Below are positions 9,345 to 17,462 of a DNA stretch of 64,000 nucleotides, in pieces. Source of the DNA: Hyphomicrobiales bacterium (GTDB taxonomy: Bacteria; Pseudomonadota; Alphaproteobacteria; Rhizobiales; Rhizobiaceae); NCBI GenBank assembly GCA_017305935.1, contig JAFKJU010000012.1, positions 124,001 to 188,000 of the forward strand, given 5' to 3'. The notes beneath the pieces were generated by a model. It ran no database searches and was not told the origin of the DNA. It saw only the letters and a list, made by a program, of their open reading frames with translations. Both the position numbers and the translations under genes were made by a program. Each line of letters starts with the position of its first letter. Positions within the stretch are counted from its first letter, which is position 1.

Positions 9345-9369
9345 AACAAGTCAACGCGGAAGTTGTTCC
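9345..9369 (-). promoter_or_regulatory. Candidate EcfG (general stress sigma) promoter
   Basis: Read on the minus strand there is GGAAC (9369-9365), a 16-base spacer and TGTT (9348-9345). This fits the GGAAC-N16/17-cGTT pattern known for EcfG/RpoE2 promoters in rhizobia. It lies about 40 bases before the start of the small secreted-protein gene. The match is short and was found by eye. Confidence 0.5.
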
Positions 9370-9401
9370 GAAGATAATCTCGCCGATGCGAAGCTTTATC
9401 G

Positions 9402-10391
9402 TCAAATAAAGCCTTCGATACGCGCGTGGATGACGTCGTGGTCGGACAAGGTCCGTCCCTCCGCATCCACCGAAGGCAGGATGGCGCAGTCCACCATGCG
9501 CAGCCCGCGGGACAGGAACCAGTCGAGCTTCATCGCCCGTTCCGGCCAGCGGGTGATCAGGCTGGGGCGCGTGGTCATCGCCTCCAGCGGGCCGCCATGG
9601 CGCTCGAAACCGCGCTCGCGCGCGCGGGCAAACAGGCCCTCGGCCTCAAAATCGCCGCCGGCATGGTTGCCGGTGTTGAGATCGCCGCCGATCAGGATCG
9701 GCAGGCCGGGAAAGGCGGCGTCCAGCTGGTCGATGAGATCGACCGTCTGCCGTTCGCGGTAGGCGGCGGCAGTCGCGCTCTCGAGATGAGTGGAGACGGC
9801 GACCAAGGGGCCGGAGGTGGTCTCAATGACAGCGCCGACGGCGACGCGTTCGCCGATGCGCGGCTGGTCGGGATCGTTGCGCCAGATGCGTTCGCCTTCG
9901 AGGCGGACGAGGAAGGGCCGGCTCAGCGGATGGCGCGAGAGCAGGGCGTTTCCGTGAAATCCCTTGCGATTTTCGCCATCGGTGCAGAAATCCCGTTCGG
10001 TGTCGGAGCCGAGGCCGAGTTCGAGGAATTCGAGGCCGTAGGCATAGGCCATGCCAAGTTCGCCGGCGATATCGCGGGTGGTGTGGCGCTGGCCCGTGCG
10101 GGCCATGCCATCATCCATCTCGGAGAGCAGGATCAGCGCCGGATCGAGGGTTTTCAGATGACGGGCGGAGGCTTCGACGAACAGGCAGCGCTCCAGGTTC
10201 CAGGCCGCGACTTTGAGCGGGAAGGCGAGAGGGCCGGTTCTGTCGGCGGCGCCACCGGTCTCGATGGCGTTGAAGGCGGCCAGAGTGGTCAGGATGCGGT
10301 CATGCTCAGCGCGGTCGCGGCCGCGTTCGATCAGCGCGCCGCGCTCGGCAAGCGCCACGGCGGCGAGGGTGTCGGTGGTTTGCTCGATCAT
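9402..10391 (-). CDS. Endonuclease/exonuclease/phosphatase-family hydrolase at the end of the ugp operon
   Basis: This 329-residue cytoplasmic protein has the full metal-dependent EEP active-site set in order: AAWNLER (Asn65), LLSEMDD (Glu91), [18 protein letters not shown] and TLSDHDVI. Members act on DNA, inositol phosphates, sphingomyelin or other phosphodiesters, and the substrate cannot be read from sequence. Its start overlaps the ugpC stop (ATGA), so it is the translationally coupled last gene of the ugp operon. In E. coli that slot holds UgpQ, a glycerophosphodiesterase of a different fold. A role in releasing transportable phosphate esters, or in cutting an imported phosphodiester, is an inference from position. 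The first 55 residues precede the catalytic domain. Confidence 0.85.
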   Translation of the reverse strand: MIEQTTDTLAAVALAERGALIERGRDRAEHDRILTTLAAFNAIETGGAADRTGPLAFPLKVAAWNLERCLFVEASARHLKTLDPALILLSEMDDGMARTGQRHTTRDIAGELGMAYAYGLEFLELGLGSDTERDFCTDGENRKGFHGNALLSRHPLSRPFLVRLEGERIWRNDPDQPRIGERVAVGAVIETTSGPLVAVSTHLESATAAAYRERQTVDLIDQLDAAFPGLPILIGGDLNTGNHAGGDFEAEGLFARARERGFERHGGPLEAMTTRPSLITRWPERAMKLDWFLSRGLRMVDCAILPSVDAEGRTLSDHDVIHARIEGFI

Positions 10392-11491
10392 GCCTTCACC
10401 GGGGAAAAATCGCCGGCCGGCTGCATCGGCGTGATAGGCGTGCGCAGGCGCTTGCCGGTCGCGGTCGAGAACAGGAAGATCCGGTGTTCGGGAACGGTCA
10501 GGCGCATGCTCTCCTGCGGCTGGAATTCGGCCGTCGCCGTCGCCGAAACCGCCTGGCCGCCGACCGTTCCATGCACGAGTTTCTGGGCGCCGAGTTCCTC
10601 GACGTAATCCAGCAGGAATTCCGGGCCGGCGCGCATGTCCCGGGTGAAGGTCACGTCTTCCGGGCGAAAGCCAATGGTGATGGCGGCATCGTCGAGCGGG
10701 CCGGTCGCCAGCCGCCAGAGATCGGGGCCTATGGCGAATCCGTTTTCGGTCGACCTTCCCTGTAAGAGGTTCATGGCCGGCGAGCCGATGAAGCTGGCGA
10801 CGAAAGTCGAGGCCGGCTCGTGATAGATTTCCAGTGGTGTGCCGATCTGCTCGATCTCGCCCTTGTTGAGCACCACGAGTCGGTCGGCGAGCGTCATGGC
10901 TTCCAGTTGGTCGTGGGTGACGTAGAGCGAGGTGGTGCCGAGGCGGCGCTGCAGGCGTTTGATTTCGCCGCGCATGGTGACGCGCAGCTTGGCGTCGAGG
11001 TTCGACAGCGGCTCGTCGAACAGGAAGGCGGCGGGATGGCGCACGATGGCGCGGCCCATGGCGACGCGTTGGCGCTGGCCGCCGGAAAGCGCGCGCGGTT
11101 TGCGGTCGAGATAGGGTTCGAGTTCGAGCATACGGGCGGCTTCCGCCACGCGCGCCTCGATCTCGGGTTTCGGCGTGCCGCGGTTCTTCAGGCCATAAGC
11201 GAGGTTCTGCCGCACGCTCATGTGTGGGTAGAGCGCGTAATTCTGGAACACCATGGCGATGTCGCGCTCGGCCGGCTCGACGTTATTGACCAGGCGGCCG
11301 CCGATGCGCACCTCGCCGGCGGAAATCTCCTCCAGCCCCGCGACCATGCGCAGCAGCGTGGACTTGCCACAGCCGGAGGGGCCGACAAGCACGATGAACT
11401 CGCCGTCGCGAATGCTGATCGACACATCCCGGACGGCCTGGGCGCCGCCGGCATAGGTCTTGAACACATGGTCGATATCGATCTTTGCCAT
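10388..11491 (-). CDS. ugpC: sn-glycerol-3-phosphate ABC transporter ATP-binding protein UgpC
   Basis: This 367-residue cytoplasmic ATPase powers the UgpAE permease. It has Walker [10 protein letters not shown] (37-45), the Q-loop [11 protein letters not shown], signature [15 protein letters not shown], Walker [13 protein letters not shown] and the switch VTHDQ. A C-terminal TOBE-type regulatory domain follows. The ATG at 11491 gives the family-typical MAKIDI start. An in-frame GTG at 11503 overlaps the ugpE stop (GTGA) and is the alternative, adding four residues. CUT1-family ATPases (MalK, UgpC) look alike, so the specific name depends on the UgpB-type binding protein at the head of the operon. 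Confidence 0.9.
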   Translation of the reverse strand: MAKIDIDHVFKTYAGGAQAVRDVSISIRDGEFIVLVGPSGCGKSTLLRMVAGLEEISAGEVRIGGRLVNNVEPAERDIAMVFQNYALYPHMSVRQNLAYGLKNRGTPKPEIEARVAEAARMLELEPYLDRKPRALSGGQRQRVAMGRAIVRHPAAFLFDEPLSNLDAKLRVTMRGEIKRLQRRLGTTSLYVTHDQLEAMTLADRLVVLNKGEIEQIGTPLEIYHEPASTFVASFIGSPAMNLLQGRSTENGFAIGPDLWRLATGPLDDAAITIGFRPEDVTFTRDMRAGPEFLLDYVEELGAQKLVHGTVGGQAVSATATAEFQPQESMRLTVPEHRIFLFSTATGKRLRTPITPMQPAGDFSPVKA

Positions 11492-11499
11492 TGCGAAAC

Positions 11500-12342
11500 T
11501 CACTTGTCGCTTTCGGTCAGGCCCTTGATGAACCAGTTCTGGAAGATGACTACCAGTGCGACCGGCGGCAGCATCGCCAGCACGGCCATCGCGAAGGCTT
11601 CGTTGTAATCGGGGATCTGGGAGCCGACCCAGACGATGAGGATCTGCTTGATGCCGCGCACCAGCGTGTAGAAGCCCTCGTCATTGGTCATCAGCATCGG
11701 CCAGAGATACTGGTTCCAGCCATAGACAAACATGATGATGAACATCGCCGCGATCATGGTGCGCGACAGCGGGACGAGGATGTCGATGAAGAACTTGAAC
11801 GGCCCGGCGCCGTCGATGCGCGCCGCCTCCAGCAATTCGTCCGGCACCGACTTGAAGAACTGGCGGAAGAAAAACGTGCCGGTTGCCGACGCCAGGAGCG
11901 GCACGATGAGGCCGGTATAGGTGTTGATCAGCCCGAGTTTGTGCATCACCTCGTAGGAGGGCAGGATGCGCACCTCCAGCGGCAGAAGCAGCGTGGTGAA
12001 GATGATCCAGAACATCGCCGTCGCCGCCCGGAAGCGGAAATAGACGATCGCATAGGCGGCCAGCATCGACAGGACGATCTTGCCGATGGCGAAGCCGAGC
12101 CCGAGAATCAGTGAATTGCCGAGCATGGTCAGCCCGGTCACCTTGCCGGTGAAGCCGCCCTGACGGGTCAGCACCGTCTCGTAAGTCTCGGCGAAATGAT
12201 CGCCCGGCACCAGCGTCAGGCCGTTCATGTGGATGTCGGCGGCCTCGTGCGTCGAGGTCGTGAAGGCGACGACGACGGGCAGCAGCATCATGAGCGAGCC
12301 GATGATCAGCACCAGGTGGTCGCGGAAATTCGTGCGGTACAT
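11500..12342 (-). CDS. ugpE: sn-glycerol-3-phosphate ABC transporter permease UgpE
   Basis: This is a 280-residue inner-membrane permease of the CUT1 family with about six membrane segments. The EAA loop that contacts the ATPase is visible as [20 protein letters not shown], followed by [14 protein letters not shown]. It starts seven bases after the ugpA stop and is tightly packed with ugpC, consistent with one operon. The C-terminal permease half of sugar-type importers normally has this length. UgpE pairs with UgpA to form the pore for glycerol-3-phosphate and glycerophosphodiesters. Confidence 0.92.
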   Translation of the reverse strand: MYRTNFRDHLVLIIGSLMMLLPVVVAFTTSTHEAADIHMNGLTLVPGDHFAETYETVLTRQGGFTGKVTGLTMLGNSLILGLGFAIGKIVLSMLAAYAIVYFRFRAATAMFWIIFTTLLLPLEVRILPSYEVMHKLGLINTYTGLIVPLLASATGTFFFRQFFKSVPDELLEAARIDGAGPFKFFIDILVPLSRTMIAAMFIIMFVYGWNQYLWPMLMTNDEGFYTLVRGIKQILIVWVGSQIPDYNEAFAMAVLAMLPPVALVVIFQNWFIKGLTESDK

Positions 12343-12349
12343 GTGCGTC

Positions 12350-13231
12350 TCACCCGTAATGCACGCGGCGTTCCAGGAAGCGGAACTGGAAGACGGTCAG
12401 CACCAGCACGACGACCATCAGAATGACCGATTGCGCCGAGGAGCCGCCGAGATCGTTGCCGCGAAAACCGTCCATGTAGACCTTGTAGGTCAAGGTGATC
12501 GGATTGTTGGCGGCCTTGTCCTTCACCATCACGTCGATGACGCCGAAGGTATCGAACAGGGCATAGGTGAAATTGATGATCAGCAGGAAGAAGGCGGTCG
12601 GCGTCAGGAGCGGCGCCAGCACCGTCCAGAAGCGGCGCAGACCGTTGCGGCAATCGATGACCGCCGCTTCCAGCACCGAGGCCGGGATGCTTTGCAGGCC
12701 GGAGAGGAAGAAGATGAAGTTATAGGGGATCTGCTTCCACACGGCGACGAAAACCATGGCAAACGTCGTGTCCCAGTAATTCAGGCCCACCTTCATTTCC
12801 CAGCCGAACAAAGCGGCGAGGCGGACGAAGGGGCCGATATGCTGGTCGAAGAACATCATGCCGATCAGGCCTGCGACCGGGGGAGCGATGGCATAGACCG
12901 AGATCAGCAGAGTCTTGTAAGCAGAACTGCCGCGAATGACCTTGTCGGCCTTGACGGCCAGCAGCAGGCCTGCCGCCAGCGAAAAGAAGGTGACGAGCAC
13001 CGTGAACAACGCCGTGAAGGCGGCAATGCCGAGGTATTCGGGCGAGGTGAGCGTATCGATATAGTTCTGGAAGCCGACGAAGGTCGAGCCGAAGCCGAAG
13101 GGATCCTCCAGGAAGAAGGAGGAGCGGATCGCCTCGGCCGAGGGCCAGTAGAAGAAAATGAAGATCACCGCGAGCTGCGGCGCCAGGAAAAGATAGGGAA
13201 GTAGGCTGGACGAAAACTGGGCGCGCTTCAT
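12350..13231 (-). CDS. ugpA: sn-glycerol-3-phosphate ABC transporter permease UgpA
   Basis: This 293-residue inner-membrane permease has about six hydrophobic segments. It opens with a short cytoplasmic stretch and a first helix (LFLAPQLAVIFIFFYWP), which is typical of UgpA. The EAA-type loop reads IPASVLEAAVIDCRNGLRRF. It precedes ugpE by seven bases and follows ugpB after about 80 bases that contain a hairpin. Together with UgpE it forms the translocation channel. An upstream purine-rich AGAAAGG supports the chosen start. Confidence 0.92.
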   Translation of the reverse strand: MKRAQFSSSLLPYLFLAPQLAVIFIFFYWPSAEAIRSSFFLEDPFGFGSTFVGFQNYIDTLTSPEYLGIAAFTALFTVLVTFFSLAAGLLLAVKADKVIRGSSAYKTLLISVYAIAPPVAGLIGMMFFDQHIGPFVRLAALFGWEMKVGLNYWDTTFAMVFVAVWKQIPYNFIFFLSGLQSIPASVLEAAVIDCRNGLRRFWTVLAPLLTPTAFFLLIINFTYALFDTFGVIDVMVKDKAANNPITLTYKVYMDGFRGNDLGGSSAQSVILMVVVLVLTVFQFRFLERRVHYG

Positions 13232-13254
13232 CGACGACCTTTCTGCAACGAGAA

Positions 13255-13277
13255 GGACCGCCAGAGGCCGGCGATCC
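13255..13277 (-). other. Intra-operon hairpin between ugpB and ugpA
   Basis: On the minus-strand transcript GGAUCGCC pairs with GGCGGUCC (one G-U) around a 7-base loop, directly downstream of the ugpB stop. There is no T-run, so it is better read as an mRNA-stability element than a full terminator. Such hairpins often keep binding-protein mRNA more abundant than permease mRNA. Confidence 0.5.
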
Positions 13278-13312
13278 CTCGGTTTCGCTTGAAGAGTTTC
13301 GCGGCGGCGCGA

Positions 13313-14614
13313 TCAGCCGGCGGTCTTGGCGAAGCGGGCGAGCAGGGCGTCACCTTCCTTCTTGATGGTTTCGAGACCGTCCTTGACCGAGGTTTCGTTG
13401 GCGAAGATGCGGTTGTATTCGCGTTCCATGATCTCGCGAATCTGCGGGTAGAAGCCGAGGCGATAGCCCTTGGACCATTCGCCCGAGGGCAGCATGAGCT
13501 GCTTGATGCCGACTTCGGCGACCGGCTTCTCGTTATACCAGCCTTCCTTCTTGGCCAGTTCGTAGGCCGCCTTGGTGACGGTCACGTAGCCGGTTTCCTT
13601 GTGGTAATAGGCCTGGATTTCCGGCGAGGTCAGGAACTGGAAGAAATCGGCGACGCAATTGTTTTCCGCATCCGGCTTGCCGGCCATGGCGAACAGAGCC
13701 GCGCCACCGATGAAGGAATTGGTGCCGGCACCCTGGATCGAGCCCCAATAGGGCAGGAAATCGGCTGAGAAGGGCATCTTGGCGGTCTTCTGCAGGCCGC
13801 CGAACGAGCCGGAGGAACCGATCCACAGGGCCGCCTTGTTTTCCTCGAAAACCTTCTGGTTGTCGGACCAGCCGGCGCCGTAATAACCGAACCAGCCCTT
13901 GTCGGCCCAGTCCTTGAGCTTGGTGAACATCATTTCCAGCTTGGGATCGGTGACGTTCAGCGTCGTGCCTTCGGTCGTTTCGTAGCCGTTGTTGTTGGAG
14001 GCGAACTGGACGTTGTTGCGCGAGAAGAAGTTTTCCGTGAATTCCCAGGTCAGCTGCGACTGGACGAGCGGCACGAAGCCGGCTTCCTTCAGCTTCGGCG
14101 CGATGGCTTCGAAGTCTTCCCAGGTCTTGGGAGCCTCGACACCGGCCTTCTTCAGGGCATCGGTGTTGATGTACATGATCGGCGCCGAGGAATTGAACGG
14201 CATGCCGACGAACTTGCCGGACTGGTCGGCATAGAAATAGCGGATGCCGTCGAGGAAGGCGTCGCGCTCGAATTTATGGCCGGCCTTGAGGATCAGATCC
14301 TCGGCCGGGATGACGGCGCCCTTGGCGTTGATGATGGTGGCCGCACCCGCATCGAAGACCTGCAGGATGTTCGGCTGCTCGCCCGAACGGAAGGCGGCGA
14401 TGCCGGCGGCGAGCGCCTCTTCATAGGTGCCCTTGGAAACCGGGGTGATCGCGCAAGCGGTTTGGGCGGCGTTGAATTTCTTGGCGACTTCGTTGATGAC
14501 CTCGCCGTTCTTGCCGCTCATGCCGTGCCACCAGGTAATGTTGGTGGTGGCGGCAAACGAAGTCGTGGCCGAAAATGCGATGGCCGTCACGGCCAGGGAA
14601 ATTTTCTTCAACAT
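13313..14614 (-). CDS. ugpB: sn-glycerol-3-phosphate-binding periplasmic protein UgpB
   Basis: The start at 14614 follows a good AGGAAGAG site and gives 433 residues with a cleavable signal peptide (MLKKISLAVTAIAFSATTSFA). The mature protein matches UgpB landmarks that I can align from memory with E. coli: WWHGMSG near the N-terminus, AGIAAFRSGEQPNILQV, GMPFNSSAPIMYINTDALKK, SSGSFG and YRLGFYPQIREIMERE. It captures glycerol-3-phosphate or glycerophosphodiesters in the periplasm for UgpAEC. It heads the minus-strand operon ugpB-A-E-C-EEP. A three-repeat Pho-box upstream indicates induction by phosphate starvation. Confidence 0.94.
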   Translation of the reverse strand: MLKKISLAVTAIAFSATTSFAATTNITWWHGMSGKNGEVINEVAKKFNAAQTACAITPVSKGTYEEALAAGIAAFRSGEQPNILQVFDAGAATIINAKGAVIPAEDLILKAGHKFERDAFLDGIRYFYADQSGKFVGMPFNSSAPIMYINTDALKKAGVEAPKTWEDFEAIAPKLKEAGFVPLVQSQLTWEFTENFFSRNNVQFASNNNGYETTEGTTLNVTDPKLEMMFTKLKDWADKGWFGYYGAGWSDNQKVFEENKAALWIGSSGSFGGLQKTAKMPFSADFLPYWGSIQGAGTNSFIGGAALFAMAGKPDAENNCVADFFQFLTSPEIQAYYHKETGYVTVTKAAYELAKKEGWYNEKPVAEVGIKQLMLPSGEWSKGYRLGFYPQIREIMEREYNRIFANETSVKDGLETIKKEGDALLARFAKTAG

Positions 14615-14671
14615 GGGCTCTTCCTTTTTTAGCGCCGGTCGTCGGTTGGGAAGAGCGATTAGTCCCGCCAT

Positions 14672-14700
14672 GTGACCCTTCGATAACAGGGCGATGACAG
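14672..14700 (-). promoter_or_regulatory. Pho-box (PhoB binding site) upstream of ugpB
   Basis: On the minus strand CTGTCAT (14700-14694), CTGTTAT (14689-14683) and GGGTCAC (14678-14672) occur at exact 11-base spacing. The established PhoB box is CTGTCAT-N4-CTGTCAT, so the first two repeats match with one mismatch and the third is weaker. The box ends about 57 bases before the ugpB start, the expected place for activation. Confidence 0.85.
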
Positions 14701-14819
14701 GTTTTTGAAATCCCGCATGGCGCGGATCGAGTGGCAGGCGGTCAACATCAGTAGCAGTATGAAACCGGTGACCTTCCGATGTGCCGACGGGGTGGTCCAG
14801 GCTGACGGACGATATGGAT

Positions 14820-14853
14820 GCGGCCGGAAAGCTTGACTTTCCGGCCGCTTTTA
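14820..14853 (+). terminator. Strong Rho-independent terminator with no annotated gene before it
   Basis: A perfect 12-base stem, GCGGCCGGAAAG (14820-14831) against CTTTCCGGCCGC (14837-14848), has a CTTGA loop and is followed by TTTT (14849-14852) on the plus strand. No plus-strand protein gene lies upstream; the nearest upstream gene, ugpB, is transcribed leftward. It may end a small RNA starting within about 14700-14780. Confidence 0.7.
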
Positions 14854-14880
14854 CGTGCGAGGGGTTACCTAGGATGTCTG

Positions 14881-14918
14881 GAGCATTTCCGGCGAGCTTG
14901 GGTTCACTGGAAATGCTC
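14881..14918. repeat. Short palindromic intergenic repeat, copy 1
   Basis: GAGCATTTCC (14881-14890) and GGAAATGCTC (14909-14918) form inverted arms around an 18-base centre, followed by a T-rich tail. The same arms occur at 45991 and 51811, and a variant with T/A in the arms occurs at 23660. Apart from this repeat, the terminator at 14820 and the Pho-box, the 360 bases between 14615 and 14974 show no supported gene. Confidence 0.7.
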
Positions 14919-14974
14919 TATGTTTTTGTTTCCGCATTGACCGATGCGAAGCGACAAGGCTCCGCTGGATTGCT

Positions 14975-15307
<333 letters not shown>

Positions 15308-15332
15308 TCATCTCCGAGAATAGCTGGTGTGT

Positions 15333-15357
15333 AACGCGGTCTCTTCCGCGAAGTTCC
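15333..15357 (-). promoter_or_regulatory. Candidate EcfG (general stress sigma) promoter
   Basis: On the minus strand GGAAC (15357-15353) is followed after 16 bases by CGTT (15336-15333), an exact match to the alphaproteobacterial EcfG consensus. It lies about 29 bases before the start of the small [10 protein letters not shown] protein gene, the right distance for a promoter. Confidence 0.6.
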
Positions 15358-15483
15358 TCGCCGACGCGCTGTTCCGATACGATTTGTGCACGGCGGCGGA
15401 ATCCCGCCCAAAATGCGAGGTACTGCTCTCGACGCCGCCCGGCGCTCTCCTACATTCGGCGGAAACGTGTTCGGGAGGCACTC

Positions 15484-15924
15484 ATGGCAGAGAGACACAC
15501 GGTCTCCGCGGAAATTCTCGATCGCGCCATCCGGATTGCCTGCGCGGCGCATGCGAGCCAGAAGGACAAGGCCGGCGAGCCGTTCATCGCGCATGTCGAG
15601 CGCGTGGCGGCCGCAGTGGAGGGGACCGGCGCGAAGACGATCGCCTATCTCCACGACGTCGTCGAAAAGGGGGAGGGCTGGTCGCTGGAGCGCCTGCGGC
15701 AGGCAGGTTTTCCCGAGGCCATCGTCCGTGCCGTGGAGTCGCTGACGCGTCGGCCCGAGGAGACCTCGGACGAGTTTGCGCGCCGCGCGGCTTCCGATCC
15801 GCTGGCCCGCCCCGTCAAGCGCGCCGATCTCGAGGACAATCTCCGTCAGGCCCGACGGGCCGGGTTGGATCCCGGGAAATATCGCCGGGGGCTGGAAATT
15901 CTTGGGGCGGTCGATGGAAATTGA
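15484..15924 (+). CDS. Small HD-domain phosphohydrolase related to RelA/SpoT HD domains
   Basis: This 146-residue cytoplasmic protein consists of essentially one HD domain. It shows AAHASQKDKAGEPFIAHVERVA (His23 and His37) and AYLHDVVEKG with the HD pair His57-Asp58. The pattern AHxxQxDKAGxPxxxH is that of the hydrolase domain of SpoT/Mesh1-type proteins, which cleave (p)ppGpp; the synthetase and ACT/TGS domains are absent. Substrate specificity is not settled, and related small HD proteins of unknown substrate exist. The start follows GGGAGG closely. The gene is divergent from the 14975-15304 small gene and convergent with udgX. Confidence 0.8.
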   Translation: MAERHTVSAEILDRAIRIACAAHASQKDKAGEPFIAHVERVAAAVEGTGAKTIAYLHDVVEKGEGWSLERLRQAGFPEAIVRAVESLTRRPEETSDEFARRAASDPLARPVKRADLEDNLRQARRAGLDPGKYRRGLEILGAVDGN

Positions 15925-15967
15925 GCAGAAGCGCTATCCTTGCCATCCGGCGGCAGGAAATTTGACC

Positions 15968-16600
15968 TCAGAGGAAGTCGGCGATCTTGGCGAGGTCGGC
16001 GACGAAGCGCTCCTGGTTCACTGCCGCCTCGGGACGGTTGAGGGTTCTCAGCAGCGCCGAGGGGTGGATGGTGACCAGCACAGGCGGCATGTCCGGCGTC
16101 TTCAGGACCGCGCCGCGATCGCGCGTCACCTTGGCGCCGCGCCCGAGCAGGGAATAGAGCGCGGTGGCGCCGAGCGCCACGACAAGCTGCGGCTTGACGA
16201 AGCGCAGCTCCGCCGCCAGCCACCAGGCGCAGGCCTGGACTTCCCCGACATTCGGCTTGGAATGGATGCGACGCTTGCCGCGCGGCTCGAATTTGAAATG
16301 CTTGACGGCATTGGTGACGTAGCAGAGGTCGCGGTCGATGCCGGCCTTCTCCAGGCACCGGTCCAGCAACTGCCCGGACGGACCGACAAAAGGCGCGCCG
16401 GCCAGATCTTCCTTGTCGCCCGGCTGCTCGCCGACCAGCAGCACCCTCGCCCTGGGCGGGCCTTCGCCGAAGACCAGATGGGTGGCGTTGCGATAAAGAT
16501 CGCAGCGGCGACAGTCCTGGGCCGCCGCACGCGCACTGCTCAGCGTCTCGACTTCCGGGCCGGGGGTTGCGAAAGCCGGACCTTGTCGCGGCGTCAGCAT
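15968..16600 (-). CDS. udgX: UdgX-type uracil-DNA glycosylase (family 4 superfamily)
   Basis: This 210-residue DNA-repair protein shows the family-4 core: GEQPGDKEDLAG (57-68), PFVGPSGQLLD, a TNAVKHFKF segment and IHPSALLR near the end. It also contains KRRIH (109-113), the loop that distinguishes UdgX from ordinary UDGs. In mycobacterial UdgX the histidine of that loop forms a covalent bond with the sugar after uracil excision. Cysteines at 30 and 33 plus later ones fit the 4Fe-4S cluster. It follows a small gene by 16 bases and is probably co-transcribed with it. Function from family: capture or removal of uracil in DNA. Confidence 0.9.
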   Translation of the reverse strand: MLTPRQGPAFATPGPEVETLSSARAAAQDCRRCDLYRNATHLVFGEGPPRARVLLVGEQPGDKEDLAGAPFVGPSGQLLDRCLEKAGIDRDLCYVTNAVKHFKFEPRGKRRIHSKPNVGEVQACAWWLAAELRFVKPQLVVALGATALYSLLGRGAKVTRDRGAVLKTPDMPPVLVTIHPSALLRTLNRPEAAVNQERFVADLAKIADFL

Positions 16601-16616
16601 CGTCCCGCTCCTCCGG

Positions 16617-16880
16617 TCATGTTTCCAGCCTGCCCCAGGCGGGATCCCAGTGGGCGCCGGGCATCAGTTCCACGAGGATCGGCGCGTCTGCGTCGTTATG
16701 GCTGCGGGCCAGTGTGAAGGCGGCGTCCGGTTCCATTTCCTCGCCGGGAAAGATCGTGTCGTCCTCGTCGCCGCTGCCGAGCTGGCGCACGAAACCCCTG
16801 ACACGGCCGCCGGTCGGATAAAGCCGGACGACCATCGCACCGGATGCACGGTCCTGCGGGTGAAACACATGATAGGTCAT
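16617..16880 (-). CDS. Conserved-looking hypothetical protein upstream of udgX
   Basis: The 87-residue product starts at 16880 after AAAGGA. It reads as a compact soluble domain with alternating hydrophobic residues (MTYHVFHPQDRASGAMVVRL at the N-terminus) and an acidic patch (GSGDEDDTIFPGEEME), without signal or membrane segment. I do not recognise the family. Its start codon overlaps the stop of the decayed kinase fragment (ATGA). It is followed 16 bases later by udgX, so the two form a probable operon. A candidate stress promoter lies about 50 bases upstream. Confidence 0.68.
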   Translation of the reverse strand: MTYHVFHPQDRASGAMVVRLYPTGGRVRGFVRQLGSGDEDDTIFPGEEMEPDAAFTLARSHNDADAPILVELMPGAHWDPAWGRLET

Positions 16881-17208
16881 GGCGATGTCCTTTCGGGTGA
16901 CGCGGATTGTCCGCGCCTTTCCCGGTCAAACCATCGATGTCCGCCGATGGTTCCCGAAGGCTCAGCCAGGACGGCCTTGTCCACCGCCTGGAGGTCGATC
17001 TCGTAGCGGCAGGTGCCGTTCAATTGCCGCATGACGCCGGCGATCACCGGCTTCCCATGCCGCGCGGAACGGCGGCGACATCGAAGCCGCAGCCATTGTC
17101 GAAAATGACCAACGTTGCAATGCGCGCCACGGACGGAGCGGCGGCGTCCTTTTCGACCATCCTGCCCCGGCCCGGTACGGGTGTTTTCATGGCACCGCGC
17201 CGAAGCAT
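16877..17208 (-). pseudogene. Decayed C-terminal (HATPase) fragment of a sensor histidine kinase
   Basis: From about 17208 one minus-strand frame reads ATLVIFDNGCGFDVAAVPRG and ends at a TGA (17044-17046). DNGCGFD followed by a GxG is the G1/G2 region of histidine-kinase ATPase domains. In the next frame, immediately after, the sequence continues PVIAGVMRQLNGTCRYEIDL and ends at 16877. This is what normally follows the GxG in HWE/HisKA_2-type kinases. The two halves join with a one-base shift near 17050. No dimerisation or sensor domain is present upstream. I read it as a frameshifted remnant; a very small live protein is less likely. The rest of 16881-17462 shows only the TerC leader and a promoter candidate. 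Confidence 0.5.
16929..16954 (-). promoter_or_regulatory. Candidate EcfG (general stress sigma) promoter upstream of the udgX operon
   Basis: On the minus strand GGAAC (16954-16950), a 17-base spacer and GGTT (16932-16929) fit the EcfG pattern loosely. It lies about 49 bases before the start at 16880 and inside the kinase remnant. Confidence 0.4.
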
Positions 17209-17462
17209 TCATGTCAAGCTGGAACACGACAAGCTGGAAAACGCAGGGAACAAAATAGGCTGCCGCCGCGATTTTATCGGATCGCGCCGCAGAAAGATCG
17301 CTGACTATGGGACATCGCGCGGATCGAGGCGGCGACCGGGATTCTTGCCGTCACCACAGGAGAATTTCGGCAAGCATAGGCATAACAGGCTGGGATTCGC
17401 CGCCGCGGGTTGTTAAAGGCGATGGCAGGGCTACGGCCGCAACTGGAAGAAAGCAAGCTGAC

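Noticed and set aside
16907-17416. Plus-strand 169-codon frame between the small gene and TerC
   Set aside because: Lies antisense to the kinase remnant, has no ribosome site and no recognisable domain.
17280-17462. Manganese (yybP-ykoY) riboswitch upstream of the TerC gene
   Set aside because: Such a riboswitch is common before terC genes, but I could not fold the conserved loops from this leader.
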